A stretch of DNA of 64,000 nucleotides. Source: Unio delphinus (Eukaryota; Mollusca; Bivalvia; Unionida; Unionidae). Made by a program: the position numbers and the translations under genes. The stretch is taken from contig JAQISU010000179.1 in assembly GCA_029339505.1 (NCBI GenBank), positions 15,810,001 to 15,874,000 of the forward strand, given 5' to 3'. Under the pieces are notes generated by a model that did not search any database, was not told the origin of the DNA, and saw nothing but the letters and a program-made list of their open reading frames with translations. Shown one piece after another: positions 10,628 through 23,011 of this stretch (position 1 is the first letter of the stretch; every line of letters begins with the position of its first letter).

Positions 10628-10888
10628 AACCTGATACTCGCACCAAATGTCAAGGCGTTACCATATATGCCAGAAAATTCAAGCGAAGATAACCTCCTGG
10701 CCTTGAAAGAAGTACAAAGTTACAAAGAGGCTGTGACTGATCTTATCAATGAAGATGAAACCAAGGAAAATTTAAAGAAATATAAAGAAGCTGTCCGAAC
10801 TCTGTTAAATATCCCAACAAAAAATATATCACCATCAGAGACAATAGAAATACTAATGCAGAAGACTTTACATGCAACTGTCACATGA
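10628..10888 (+). CDS. Final exon of the unidentified host gene
   Basis: 261 bp, phase 0, with acceptor TTCAATTTCAG immediately upstream and a TGA stop at 10886-10888. It encodes 86 mainly helical residues (begins NLILAPNVKALPYMPEN; ends MQKTLHATVT). A repeated-looking pair of helices (SYKEAVTDLI and KYKEAVRTLL) is visible. It joins the 5624-5737 exon without a frame change, which supports a real gene. I cannot name the protein. An AATAAA signal follows 12 bp after the stop. Confidence 0.75.
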   Translation, partial: NLILAPNVKALPYMPENSSEDNLLALKEVQSYKEAVTDLINEDETKENLKKYKEAVRTLLNIPTKNISPSETIEILMQKTLHATVT

Positions 10889-10900
10889 TTTATATGAAAC

Positions 10901-10906
10901 AATAAA
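10901..10906 (+). terminator. Polyadenylation signal AATAAA
   Basis: Canonical AATAAA 12 bp after the stop codon of the exon ending at 10888. A T/GT-rich stretch (TTTGTTTGTTTGG) follows within 20 bp, as expected downstream of a cleavage site. Confidence 0.6.
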
Positions 10907-12879
10907 TTAAATTCTATAGATTTGTTTGTTTGGACTTATGATATTTGGCCACAATATGCCATGTTTTAATTGTATATCTCATTGTATTACCTGGTTCCTT
11001 TGAGACATTACGATTTGCACCTTAGCATGCGACTGGTCTAGGACTAACTCTTTTGTCATCAACTCATCATAGGCATGCCAAAGGTTCACACCAGACTCTG
11101 TAGCAAGGGACATGGTACAAATTGTAGTTCTTTTTTGTAGGTAATAAAAGCAATAATTAAATTAAGGGACAAATATGACTTATCATGTATTACTTTCACA
11201 ACTGAGTAAATATCATCATGATACATTTTAGACATGTTTATAATACCATTTCTAACCATCCAGATTTTTGCAGGCGAATACCATCAGTGTAAATGTTCTG
11301 CATTTTTAGAATTTGAATGATCATGCTGCCAAGTATGGGGATTCACAATTAATGGAATATTATGAGAAATTATAAATTGTGCATGGAATTATTCATGCAC
11401 AATTTAATAATATGTTCATCTTATGATTTAAAAGATACAGAATAACTACAGCATATACTCAAGTTTAAGTCCTGATTAATTCAAAACTGATAAAGGGGTC
11501 AACTTAGTAAGTCAGATTTGATTAACATCTCAGATTTATAAACTAAACATACACAGATTTAACCAAAAACAGTGCCCTTTTGTCCACAAATTTTAGATGA
11601 GTGTATATAACAACTAATGTGATATTACTTGTTCAATCAGTCAAATACTGGGCACAAAACTTTTGAGAATGAATGAATGAATACAATATGTGATGCTATC
11701 AGTTAAAGCTACCTACTTTATATTCAGATTTCAAGCAGAAGTTCTCATTGAGTTATACAAATGTCATGGAAAAATTACCATTGCTGTATAGTTTAAATCT
11801 CCTATTTGGTTTGACTGATGCATAAGTATATTATGACATATTGCAACTAATTGTTATGCAATTTGAAGAAGTAAAAGAACTTGTAACACTTAAATGCTAT
11901 TCATTCTTTATTGTAAATCCATGTATATAATTATAATACCCTCTTTGCTGGCAATGCAAGTCTTCTTTTATTTTTGTGTAATATCTTTTTGGTGGAACAT
12001 AAGATTTCTTTCTGTCTTACATAATAATGAATGGAGAAACTACATATGTATCATATTGTTCTCCTTTGTACAAACATGAACAGATAACATTTTATACATC
12101 AAAAAACAAAATATATTAAAAGCACATTCAAGAACATGTCCCTAAATTTTATAAGTATGATGGTAATACATATACAGAATATTAGTAGCCTTCAACATGA
12201 AAATAAATGTCTCTGTTCAGTTTATATGTACTGTATTTCTATAATAATCCATGTGGAGCTATAAGATTAATTTTATGAAACAAAGCAAAAACAATAGCAG
12301 TGAGATATACAGTCTCAAAAAACATATGTATGTCTTCAGAAGCATATAGCAAATTAAGTCACATGGCAAATTCCTTTTCACTATTCAGGAATGGCACAGA
12401 AGAGAAATGCCAGGCAGAATGGGAACTTTATGTGCAATAGATTCAAGAACTGCACTTATATGGAACAGAACATACATAGTACTTGGCCCATAGTCTTTAC
12501 CTGCCCAGACTGTATGCATAGAGAATTTGCAGCTATTGGTCAAGGTGAAAAAGCTGAAAGCTAAACCACCCTTAACAGTTATTTGTGTGGATCTGTTGAT
12601 GACATCGTCTGTTGAGAATTTTTGACATTTAGTTCAATGATGCCCTTTTCCTTTAAATTAGACATCTTTTCCCCACCATATGTTTCAAAACAGCAAAGAG
12701 TACTAATGCCTTTCAAGTTTCCCTCTTTTTGATGTCTGTGATGGAGGCCCATTTTCTCCAAATTTAGAAGAATCAATTGGGGGAAAATCCAATTATTAGA
12801 TTTAGCTTATGAGGAGTTATAAAAAGCTTCTTATGGAATTGGTAATGTTAAAAATGTCTATAGGCTTAAAATTTAGTTT
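10907..12879. other. Intergenic, no gene recognised
   Basis: About 2 kb of AT-rich sequence after the polyadenylation signal. An inverted pair GAATAATTCC/GGAATTATTC-type string occurs near 11340-11400. The small open frames present show no similarity I recognise and no splice context. Confidence 0.35.
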
Positions 12880-13560
12880 GTTAAGCACACCTCCCATGTA
12901 ATAAAGGGGCTTTTTCATTATAGAGAAAAGTGGAAGGTGGTCAGTTATGAGGGAGTTCCATTTATCTGACCACTGCTACTTTGGCAGGTTAAGCTTGAGA
13001 CCTTCTGCTGACAGAATGTGCCCTAAGTACTGTACTTCTGTGACACATACTTCGTTTTCCCCATTAAGCCTGATGTCTTTTTCAAAGGAATGATTTAGAA
13101 CATTTTGCAATTTTGAATTGTGTTTGTTGTGTGTGCGTCTAAACACTAGTATATCGTTGCAAATCGAAACGATACCATGTTAACCTTTAAATCGCTCATG
13201 GATCTGCCTTTGGAATTCATCCCGAGAGGATTTCAAACCAAATGTGAGATGCAAGAAATGGTAACAGCCGTTTGGGGGTGTTGAAAGTTGTATGAAGAGT
13301 CATGTCACAGTTTTATTGCCCAATATTCTGACTGCATCCAATTTGATGAAGCTTTTTGCACCTGATAATTGGGGTAGGATATCATTTTTATATGCACATA
13401 GGTAATGGGGGTTACAAACTTGTTCTATTAAGATCTTCTGGGTTCAGACATACCTTTATTTTACCTGATTAATTTTCTACGACAACCATAGAATTTTCCC
13501 ATGATGATGTAACCCGAGGGCAATGATATTTTCATTTTCCATGTGATCAGTTTTGAGCCT
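12880..13560 (-). mobile_element. Gypsy-type retrotransposon, reverse transcriptase relic
   Basis: Minus-strand translation, across stops, gives a recognisable Ty3/gypsy reverse transcriptase in order: LPQLSGAKSFIKLDA, then LTFGLKSSRDEFQRQIHERF, then IVSICNDILVF where the family has (I/Y)xDDILV, then VQYLGHILSAEGL. One Asp of the YxDD-like motif is Asn here. The relic is divergently oriented to the plus-strand gypsy relic that starts about 30 bp to the right, so they are two different insertions or one rearranged element. Confidence 0.72.
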
Positions 13561-13589
13561 GTCTTGAAGTGCGACAGGTACTCATTGTA

Positions 13590-14850
13590 GAAGGTGCACT
13601 ACAGCTGTAGCATTGGGTTTGATGTGTATAGTACATTCCCCTGGAAAAGACCTATGCCATTGAAGACTTCAGAAAATTTCTTGAGAAAAAACTGCCTCAG
13701 AAAAGAACTTTGGTATTTGCTGGAGAATGATTTCAAAGAACCGAATAAAAGTGACTGGAGTTCACCATGTATTCTTGTATCGAAACCAGATAATAGTCCA
13801 CATGTACACAAGCGTTAGAAAGGGAAATGCTGTGTGCAAAAGAGATTCACTTCCAATGGAAAAAATTCAATGATTGCATTAAAAATTGGAAATGCAAAAT
13901 GTGACCTCTGTAAGGAGTTTTGCAAACTCCACTGATGAAAATGGCTAAATAAACTTCGGCTATCATGACTCCAGATGGAGTTATCAATATAAAATGATGC
14001 CGTTTAGAATAAAATGATCGTCTTTTACTTTTCAACGTTTAATGAACATGGCTACAGCTGGTCTAGATAATTGTGATGTTTACATCGATGATGTCATCAT
14101 ATTCAACGACAACTGGAAAGATCTAGAGATAATTAGGAAATTCTCAGACAGATTCACTGATGCAAATTTGACAAGTAATTTTGACAATTGATTTATCTAA
14201 AATTAAGTTTTGTCGTGTTTGTGTTACATTTTCAGGACATATCGTGGAACAATGATAAATTACCTCTAGTGATGCTAAGGCCACGACTGTCTCTGAATTC
14301 CCCACTCCCTATCAGTTAAACGGCCTGCAAAATGTCAGGAGAGTTTTGATAAATTAAAGGCCATACTTAAGAATGCATCATTTCTTTCAGTTCCAAATTT
14401 CAGTTATCCATTAAAATGACTGTTGGTGCAAGTGATGTTGATGTTGGTGCATTATTGATTCAACCAAAAATGGTGTTGATTATCCAGTGTTTATTTTTTT
14501 TATAGGAAATTAAATAAACATCAGAGAAATTATTCCACAATCGGAAAGGAATGTTTGGCTTTGATCTTGACTTTACAACACTTCGAAGTGTATATTAGTT
14601 CAGCTCCTTCTACGACAATTAGTGATCACATCCTCCTTACTTTTATTGGCAAGATGAAAAACTAAAATCAGTTATTATTAACGGGGGGGGGGGGATGTTG
14701 TAGGAATACACTATTAACATTATGCATGTCACAGGAAAAGAGAATGCAATATTAGAGGCACTTTCACGTGTATATAATATTTTCTTGTTTCACGCATAAC
14801 TTGTATCAGTCATAAGATTTCATCTTGTGTAAAAAAAATTGTCACGTGTA
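13590..14850 (+). mobile_element. Gypsy-type retrotransposon, RT and RNase H relic
   Basis: Plus-strand translation, broken by stops and shifts, gives gypsy pol pieces in order: SDWSSPCILVSKPD (13.74 kb), MATAGLDNCDVYIDDVIIF with an intact YIDD motif (14.05 kb), and RKLNKHQRNYSTIGKECLAL then LQHFEVYISSAP of the RNase H/connection region (14.5-14.6 kb). Many stops make it a dead copy. A run of ten G lies near 14685. An LTR-like end follows at 14914. Confidence 0.8.
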
Positions 14851-14913
14851 CATCTGATTAAATTTAAAGCAAAGCATTATTGCATATATCCATCTTTTCG
14901 TGGTGAGGGGAGG

Positions 14914-15493
14914 TGTTATGTGTGTTTAATTTGCATTGTTTGTTAGGTGTGTTAACATTGCATGTTGGACTCGACGTTGTCCAAAATCAAATTCATTTTC
15001 TACTTGACTCGAGTCATTGATCTTTAAATTCAGCAAGCAACTAATGCAAATCTATAATATTCTCTATGTGTATTGGTTAGCTGTTAGAATTATTATTATT
15101 GCTGAGTGAAGAATATTGTATTTACCACATTTCATAGTATAATTACAACAAGGACTTTATTTGGTAAACATTACGAACCTTCTCGAATGATACTGCCCAT
15201 TAGGTAATAGATTTTAATATAACATGATGTGACCCGAGATGAAATATAACAATAAATAATCTTGTTTATCTAGGAATTTTTCATCTGTTCATTAAGATCA
15301 TAGTATAAACTATTGTATCATTTTGTGTCTAGTATTACATTTGGGCTGGAATTGTATTTATTAAAATAATTTATTCACTGGAAATACAAATTGCTATTTA
15401 AAAAGACACTATTGGAAATATAGAGTAATTTTAAATAAGGATATTTTCCAGGATTGTTATATAACAAAAGAATGTTGGAACATCACCACAACA
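14914..15493 (+). repeat. Probable 3' LTR of the plus-strand gypsy relic
   Basis: A polypurine tract (GGTGAGGGGAGG) ends at 14913 and is followed directly by TGTTATGTGTG. About 580 bp later CACAACA provides the expected CA end. The position after a gypsy pol relic fits a 3' LTR. No 5' LTR is visible for comparison, so the right border is uncertain. Confidence 0.45.
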
Positions 15494-18400
15494 CAGACAA
15501 CCACAGGCACATCAACACTTCCAGCGATGGAATAATTCAGAACTGTAATAGTTAGGAATTGTGATGGTAATTTTATGATTATTTAGGATTTTATTCTCAA
15601 TACCATAAATTCTTTTATTTACATTTTCATTTTTTTATTCTAGGAAAATATATGATATATTAAATTTTGGAAGGCTTGTTACTTCTTACTCTGTTCTAAT
15701 ACCTGTTTCAATATCATGGAGTCATAATGGGAATGAATGAATCCAAATGAATTCATGGATAGTTTCTAATGATTTTGGTTTAACAACAACTCCACGTAAA
15801 GAACTATTTTTTAATATATCAAGCCCTTCAAGATCTATATGACTACACGTAAATAAATATATACTGTAGTTGTACATCATTTTTAAAACGTCTGAGCGAT
15901 AAAGATCAAAAAAAGGCTATGCGCTGTATTGCAGAGCTCATGCACAGACACATGGTTGACTTTTAAAGAGATCCAAATGTGAGAATTTTACTACGATACG
16001 TTGACAAACAAATACTGTTATTGGCATGAGATTGACGGAATTCAATTTTGCATCTATGTTGAGATAATTCTGTTACAATGATACTAGTGACTATCCAAAT
16101 GATAGCACATTTGGATTAAAAAAATGTATAACAGACATCATTTTATTTTTTAAGGATTATTTAGATGCTGTTACAGGCAAAGTTAAGAATTTTCTGGCTT
16201 GAGTTAAATGCTAGATTAATTCACAAAAGGCAATGTCGGAAAAAAAAGATTGCAAGGAATAACAAATATATATGATCAAAATGAATTTAACAATCTGAAT
16301 GTACAAAGATGGCATATATAAAAACATGAAATATTTCAGGAAATGAACTTATTTCTAACATTTAAAATCAAGAGAGATATAAATTCAGCATTGTTATTCC
16401 ACCTTTAGTCATTACACAGATGTGGATTTATGCTGCAGCAAAAGATAAATGTATGACATCCATACAGACATACAGTGTTGAGGGGTCCCAAGAGGGTAGG
16501 AGTAACGCTTCTTGTTTGGTTAATTAATTATTGACAAGACATTCAATTTTTTAGTACGAGTTTTGTTTTTCACTTTTAAGTTAGGCCATTCATTAGTCAG
16601 CCGAAAGTTTAGTTCTGTTCATAAAAACGACACAACTTTATTCGAGAATATTTAGCAAACAACATACCGCTTCCACTTCATCCATCTTGTTTTGTTTTTT
16701 CTTGCCATTTGTTCCAGATCAGAGTAATATTTTTACATCATGGTCATCAGACACTCATAAACAGTTCCTGAATACTTAGATGTTTTTCTCATACATTCGA
16801 TTTCATGATTAAACTGATGTGTGTCGTACCTGTTGCTGATATTATGTATTTTTGTTTCATAGATGCAAAGATTTGCATAACTTTCCATTTCTCTCATGTG
16901 AGCATGATTTTCTGCCATTTTCATGCGTTATGATATAAAATGAGATCAGGATTTCTACCTGTCTTATAAATTATTTTATCTTTGGATAATTATTTCACAT
17001 TAAGTAGAAAAATGTTGTGCAAACGTTCTTTATTTATCTTAAGGCATTGCAATAAAGCCCTTATGTGACAATAGTTTTTTTTATAGTCATTCCAAAAAAC
17101 TAGCTGTACTATATATTCAAGCCCTTTTCTTATGGAAGTGATGTATATCCACTGCTGTATGCCAAGAAATTGACAGGTTATACACAGCTATGCTGGATTC
17201 TTCTGAATCCATAGAGGGTTGTTGAACATTTTAGGCAGCAGTGGTTTTACATTTTCCTCATTGGGGTATGATGTCAAAATATCGTGTTATGGGACTCTTT
17301 CAAATACATGTATTGTGACCTAAAACATAACTTATTTTAAATTATTGGTTTGAATGTGTATGTCACCATCTGAAACACAGCAAATACATTTTGTGAGCAT
17401 CCACATTTCTTTTCTAATGATTTGCAGATGATTTTATTGTTGTATAATAAGCAATGTATGACCAGTATCATGCAATATGTTATATATACTTTTCAAATCA
17501 AGCCTAACGAGATTACTACCAAGGTAATAACTGTTAACACTGACGTTACTAATTTCTATAAAAGTTTGCTGCTCATCAAAGAAATAATACTATGCACACA
17601 CTAGCCTAAAGTGAAAATCTTGAGAATATAGAATACCTAACAGATTTTTTAAGGTCACTGATGTAATTTCTATTTTTTAAATGTAAATCATTTGTATAGA
17701 CAGTGACGTCGATGGGGGTGGTGGTGGTGTGGTGACACCAAAATGAAAAATTGCATTTTAAGAAGAAGAAATCCATGGTGGAAGTCTGGAGGGGTGAAAC
17801 TATGAGTTTACCGCACTGGGTGACACCAACCCTAGCGACGCCGCTTTGTGTGTATAGATACCTGTTTGTACCATATTTATACATTCTCTAAGCACATATT
17901 CTGAAAGAATCAAGTGTGAGAAATGTAAAGTTTTATTGGCTGATACATTGCTAAATATATGGCTATGATGAAGTCAGAAAAGAAATCAATTGCATTTTCT
18001 TGCAAAATTATTTCAAAATTGATCATCGTGCCACTCAGAATACAACCAGTTTTTAATTCACAGACTTGCATACCATGGATCAAGTTGAGTTAATTGAGAA
18101 TCGATAAGCCTGAGGTAATCTTAATTTGTTACCATAGACCGCGAACTATGTAGTTTCATTAGCAGTTTGTGTATTACCTGCTCCAGTCTCGACCTTTTCA
18201 GTTTAGTATTCATAAGAAATTCTTCCATCATATTTGTTATATAACTACATATCTGTTCATATGAAAATGATTTAATCGTTAACTTTCAATAGATCATCAT
18301 TTCCGTATTAAAGGAGGAAGTATTTCGCAATCATACTACTCAAATTTTTACCAATGTATTGTCAGCATTACATTTCAATGTCATGTCAATTAACACAAAG

Positions 18401-21216
18401 ATTAGCTTCGGAATTGTTATCTGTAATATTTCCTTAGGTTTATTTGCCATTCCAGGCGATGCTGTATGCAAAACAACTTTAATGAAACTTGTACAACACA
18501 GTCACATGTATCATAAATGGAATGAATATGTGCTCGTATTTTATTTGATCTACGGAACATTGGAGAGATCTTTAACTTTGAATTGTCTTGGTTTTTCAAA
18601 TTTTACCTTATTTTCTGTGTTTAAATTGGTGGTGCATAAGTAACTGAACATTTCACTCAACGTTTTATTGAAGTAACCCAGTGTATTTGCTCAGTTTTAA
18701 ATTGTACTTTAGTTTATCTCTGTAATTCGTTCTTGATTATTCCTGTTATTTCCTTTCTTTTGAAGATCCATCAATCGCAATTAGTTGAACAGATAGTGAT
18801 TTCCTGCAATGGCTTCTTCTTGGTCTATTTCTCTTCCATTAATTACTAGGGCTGCTTCCATTTATCTGTTTATCAAACATATTATTTTGCACGTGCAATA
18901 TTTAGTTTACATTTACCTATCAATATGTAACAAAAGGTTTCGTTCTGCAATAAATTCTGTTTTTGAGTAGCAAATGTTTAGACTACCACGTAAATTTTGT
19001 TAAGAATATTCTTGTCTAATAAGTAATTACGTGGTTATTTGAGTGCAGAAATTTGCTTCTGGATTTCCATAACTTTTAATGTGCTTCCACTCACTTATAT
19101 TCCAGATACGTATACACTCTGCTGTACTCTACCCCCAGCCCAAACTCTAGTAAGCATATTATCTTTAATCACTTTTATAAAGTGTGTGACCAAAAAAAGG
19201 GCATGTGAACTTGTAGAATTTTTTATGAGTTCAGTCCTTTGAGTCCTTCTAACATCGAGTTGTAACACTACTAAATCTAGCAATTTTGCACGATAGATGG
19301 TAATATGCACTGTGACAGCTCTTACTTACATTGTTTTAAGCTTATGAGCGGTGTTACGCAGAGTGATTTTAACTTTTGAGTGGTCTTTATTGTCAGCAGT
19401 TTTAGTCATCTCATCTACAGCTTTGTTATTGTGTCATCTTGAAATTTTTAAAGACAGAAATTGAAACATTTTCCATTTCATCCTTTTTGTTCATGTAACA
19501 ACTGATACAGTATTTGAGTTCATCAGAAGTATTCTAAAAACCAAGACACAAAAATCTTTTCTTTGTATTGATATGGTTTTAATTTGGTGTTTTATGGCAT
19601 AGTCACACTAGATGTTTGCACAGTGACAAGGCAATAGGAGTTGTGCCTTTCCCATTTGTTATTAATCAGATGAGTGAAATAGATACAGAATCATTGTCAC
19701 TATATTTAGTGGTGGGCCACTTCTAAACCTTAATAGATGTTTAAAAACATGCATTGGACATTGGTCAATGCAGATTTAATGTTTATGAGAAATTGTTTGG
19801 CAGCATAGATTTTGGAACCATATGATCTATCCATAATACATATGATCTCGTTTATAATCAAACAGATCAGAGATTGCAATAATACAAACTTGCATACCAA
19901 AATACTGACCACAAATATAGCATCTAGGTCCTTCAAAAGCTTAGCCAATTGAAATGCAAGATCATCTCATTCATATGCATGAGTGCCGCTTTTAATCAAG
20001 CTCATTGGAGGTCATGATAATATAAGCTAAATATAAGATAATCTAAATACCAAAATCAAATAAAAGGTATATGAGGCAAACCTCATTAATATCGATGAAT
20101 GTCATACCTAACAACTTGCATAAGATCTGTATCATATAAGCTTGCATATTATGAAGATTATGGCATAATGAGGATGCACATGCTCACTCAGATGCAAAAT
20201 CACCTCATTGACATTGTTATACAAAAAGTCACTAATAACTGAATGCCTCTAAAAGATATGAGCTTATGCTCAAATTTTATCAAAATCTAATCAGAGATAT
20301 GACCTATATAGATTGTTAATAAAATATGCCTTACAGTTGCAAGATCTCCTTGATAATTTCCATGAATTCATGTACTTTTCAAAAGTACATTGTTCTTTAA
20401 AATATGTATTATTGCTAAATATTTTAATATAACCCTTTTTGAAATCCTTTTTAAACAAAGAAAAAATAATTCATGTCAGTTTTTTTCTTCTTTTCAAATC
20501 TTCTCATTTGCTAGAAAAAATAACAGTAGGTTGGCTGCTCTAGAGCTTTCAAGAAATGAACTAGTTTCCATTAAATTTGTTGAGCAGTACCCAAGGTGCA
20601 AAAATAAATGATGACAGCATGATGTAAAAAATGCAAATACATGCAGAAATGTTGAAATAATTTTGTCTAAAGGGGCGAGTTCCCACTTGTCACCAAATCA
20701 AGAGTAGAAAAAAGGACAGGGAGTAAGGATGGAAGTCACCAGAGAACACTATTAACCTAGCAATTCAATATCCATCACATTCTTCCTGCTCCACTATGTT
20801 AGGGTTCTACTAAAATCAAAATGCTCATAAAATGCCCCATCCAGTTGCATAAGAAATAGTTGGCTGATCATTTCTGAGTTTAATCTGTTTTTTATCTGTT
20901 CCTGATAAATGTTATATGCTGAGAATCCACTTGATAAGTCTACCATCTGAAAAGGCATATATAATGTATTGATAGCTCAGCCAGCGGCAACCAGTAGTGA
21001 AACTGCTCTTCATGACTGTTTGGTCCAATTTTCCACAGCTCATAATATTGTCTTTTTAATTTCGATGTTCAAATAAGATTTTGTTTGCTTAATGAACCCT
21101 GCTATTGTTTTAGACCTATTGCCTTCCTTTTTGCAAGAAACTCCAACACATCCTTTACTTTATATGTTCTGCCATTCACTTTACACATTCCTACCAACAC
21201 TGACTTGAGATTGAAA
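15494..21216. other. Long intergenic stretch, no gene recognised
   Basis: About 5.7 kb of AT-rich sequence between the gypsy relic and Polinton copy 2. A GGTGGTGGTGG run with a GTGACACCA/TGGTGTCACCC-type inverted pair lies near 17710-17830 and may be part of an unclassified repeat. Open frames are under 100 codons, have no recognised similarity and lack convincing exon borders. Confidence 0.35.
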
Positions 21217-21221
21217 ATAAT
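21217..21221. repeat. Target site duplication, left copy (ATAAT)
   Basis: ATAAT directly precedes the left terminal repeat (AGCAGCAGAGAGG). The same five bases follow the right terminal repeat at 35779-35783. The flanking base before (A) and after (C) differ, so the duplication is 5 bp and not the 6 bp usual for Polintons. Confidence 0.75.
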
Positions 21222-21514
21222 AGCAGCAGAGAGGGTGAACAGACCACGTTTTCGAGCAAAAATAAGGCTTACAGATAACGTTTTCGAGCAAAATAAGGCT
21301 TACAGACTACGTTTTCGAGCAAAAAATAAGGCTTCCAACAAAATCTCATTTAACCAAAAAAAAAGTCTCCATTTTTGCAAAAACGGAGATTTTACGATTT
21401 TTTAATCAATTTTGCTCGCAACGATGTGGTCATCACCCTCTCTGCTGCTAGAACTTTCAGTTCTGGGTTAACAAAAAATAAGAAATGATTTCAACCAAAT
21501 ATTTGATCAAGTCC
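21222..21514. repeat. Left inverted terminal repeat of copy 2
   Basis: About 293 bp, nearly identical to the reverse complement of 35484-35778. It contains three tandem imperfect units of about 31 bp (ACGTTTTCGAGCAAAAATAA then GGCTTACAGA), an A-rich spacer, a hairpin (TCTCC-ATTTTTGCAAAAAC-GGAGA) and an inner inverted copy of the extreme terminus (TCACCCTCTCTGCTGCT at 21433-21449). The innermost 20 bp are a reversed copy of the last codons of the ATPase gene. The stop codon of the neighbouring 457-codon gene lies exactly at the inner border. Confidence 0.93.
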
Positions 21515-22887
21515 TAGGACTTTACAAACAGACTAATCGCTAACACCTCCTCTTGTAGATCAATTAGATTATTGGACTGGTCTGTGAGTTTGAAATTAAT
21601 TCTGGTCAGCGAATCATTATGACACCGCATATAGACTGGATTAACCGGAGACTCGATTATTAAAAATCCTGGAGGAGCTGTTGGTGCAAACGAATAAAGA
21701 ATATACCCCTGCTGAGCTTGATTTGATCGTTCGAGATTAATTTGATTGCTTCCTTCGATAACATCGCATACTAAATTGAGCGCAATCACCGTTGAAATAT
21801 TCACGTTGAACGGAGCGATATGTCTGCCGCCACCATCTGGGTCATTATTATGTTTGAAGATTTTTATTTCCGGTGATGCTGTTTTTTTCCATGCATCATG
21901 AATTATTTTGAAACCAACATCGATGGCATCACTGAGAAGTTTTTTTAGTTCTGGTACGTTATATCCTGGTAGTTTGACTGTTGGAATATCCCTGACGGGG
22001 ATTTTATAGTATGTTGCAAATTTTACTCGATAGAGGGGTTCATCATCTAATATATCCTGAATAATTTTCAAATTAAATGTTTCCATATCGTCGATAATTT
22101 TGTTGCATGTTTCTACGACGCTGATAAATTCATCTCGGGTGAGATAGCCGGATTTAAGAGATATTAACAACAGTGAAAAATCATTATTCATTGCTGTGAA
22201 AATTTCAATAATTTTATATTCGTTAACAAAATGAGAATCATCTAATTCCCTACCTTCCCCCTCTTGGTATCTGAACCTAAAAAATTTCAATTTATGGTGA
22301 TCTTTATAACTTTTTACTGGATTATCAGGTGCTATCACGTCGGTGATATAATCAGATTTTTTAGGTTCTGGTAAATCAACGGTTTCTCCCCGGGGTGGTA
22401 ATTCAGGCCATCCTAGTACGGTTCTAATAGAACTCTGATAGATATCTACGACGTATCCTTCTGTGCTTATCTCAATTGCGGATGATAGCGTCGGCTCATG
22501 TACCGTTATAGCGATTTTCGATTCTGTTTCAATAATCGATTTTATTCTACGCGCGAATTCGTTATTGATTTGTTCGATTTGGTATGACCCTGTTGGTATC
22601 GAAACAACGTTCCAGTCTGGAGTCCCGTCGTCTTTATTCTTATACGAGAACACCAGTGAATTATTGGGTTGTTGACCACCAAATGATTTTGATCTGATAT
22701 TAGGCCAACTGTGATACACTCGTAGTTTTGCTAGCGCTATCTCCTTCACGGGGACTGGGCTAGGGAAATTCACACTAAACTCGGGTTCCGTTGATATTAT
22801 TGATATCATGCTTGTTTGTACTGGGTTCGTGTTCTCCACTATTTGTTGAAGTAATTCCATCGGTGTTGTCATCGTTGCTATACTCAT
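21514..22887 (-). CDS. Putative virion (minor capsid/penton-like) protein, 457 aa
   Basis: A long intact frame at the left end of copy 2, with codon use like its neighbours. The N-terminal region has EIALAKLRVYHSWPNI, then an IPTGSYQIEQINNEF block and TVLGWPELPP. The C-terminal region has a beta-rich segment (APPGFLIIESPVNPVYMRC; FKLTDQSNNLIDLQEE). I recall this pattern from uncharacterised proteins of other invertebrate Polintons, so a structural virion role is inferred; a named function cannot be proven here. No signal peptide or membrane segment is visible. Its 5' end overlaps the duplicated tail of the membrane-protein gene, and its own N-terminal MISIIS-EPEFSV segment resembles that tail. 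Confidence 0.7.
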   Translation of the reverse strand: MSIATMTTPMELLQQIVENTNPVQTSMISIISTEPEFSVNFPSPVPVKEIALAKLRVYHSWPNIRSKSFGGQQPNNSLVFSYKNKDDGTPDWNVVSIPTGSYQIEQINNEFARRIKSIIETESKIAITVHEPTLSSAIEISTEGYVVDIYQSSIRTVLGWPELPPRGETVDLPEPKKSDYITDVIAPDNPVKSYKDHHKLKFFRFRYQEGEGRELDDSHFVNEYKIIEIFTAMNNDFSLLLISLKSGYLTRDEFISVVETCNKIIDDMETFNLKIIQDILDDEPLYRVKFATYYKIPVRDIPTVKLPGYNVPELKKLLSDAIDVGFKIIHDAWKKTASPEIKIFKHNNDPDGGGRHIAPFNVNISTVIALNLVCDVIEGSNQINLERSNQAQQGYILYSFAPTAPPGFLIIESPVNPVYMRCHNDSLTRINFKLTDQSNNLIDLQEEVLAISLFVKS

Positions 22888-23011
22888 GTTGTCGCTCTAA
22901 TTTTGATATCGCGGAATCATAAATACTGACCATCACTGAGAACTCACTCTCTGATATCGTTGAGGTTATTGAGATCATTCTGCTTTTCGGGTTCGTGTTT
23001 TCCAATTCCAT
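22775..23011 (-). CDS. 78-aa frame made by tandem duplication of a neighbour's 3' end
   Basis: The protein repeats the tail of the 178-aa membrane protein: both contain SAISKLERQ preceded by S-SEFS-MVSI, then an Asn/Asp-rich stretch. The DNA shows why: about 75 bp (CGCTCTAATTTTGATATCGCG...) at 22885-22958 recurs at 23029-23100, giving a unit of roughly 145 bp. The frame overlaps the genes on both sides. It may be a by-product of the duplication and not a separate protein; no domain is recognised. Confidence 0.4.
   Translation of the reverse strand: MELENTNPKSRMISITSTISESEFSVMVSIYDSAISKLERQHEYSNDDNTDGITSTNSGEHEPSTNKHDINNINGTRV

Noticed and set aside
14682..14692. Run of G, possible G-quadruplex or assembly artefact
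   Set aside because: A single homopolymer run in a dead retroelement; no further support.
17606..17884. 92-codon minus-strand frame
   Set aside because: Built partly on a GGTGGTGGT simple repeat; no conserved motif or splice context. A degenerate dispersed repeat is more likely.
21085..21405. 106-codon plus-strand frame across the left element border
   Set aside because: It crosses the insertion junction and runs through the tandem repeats of the terminal repeat; not a gene.
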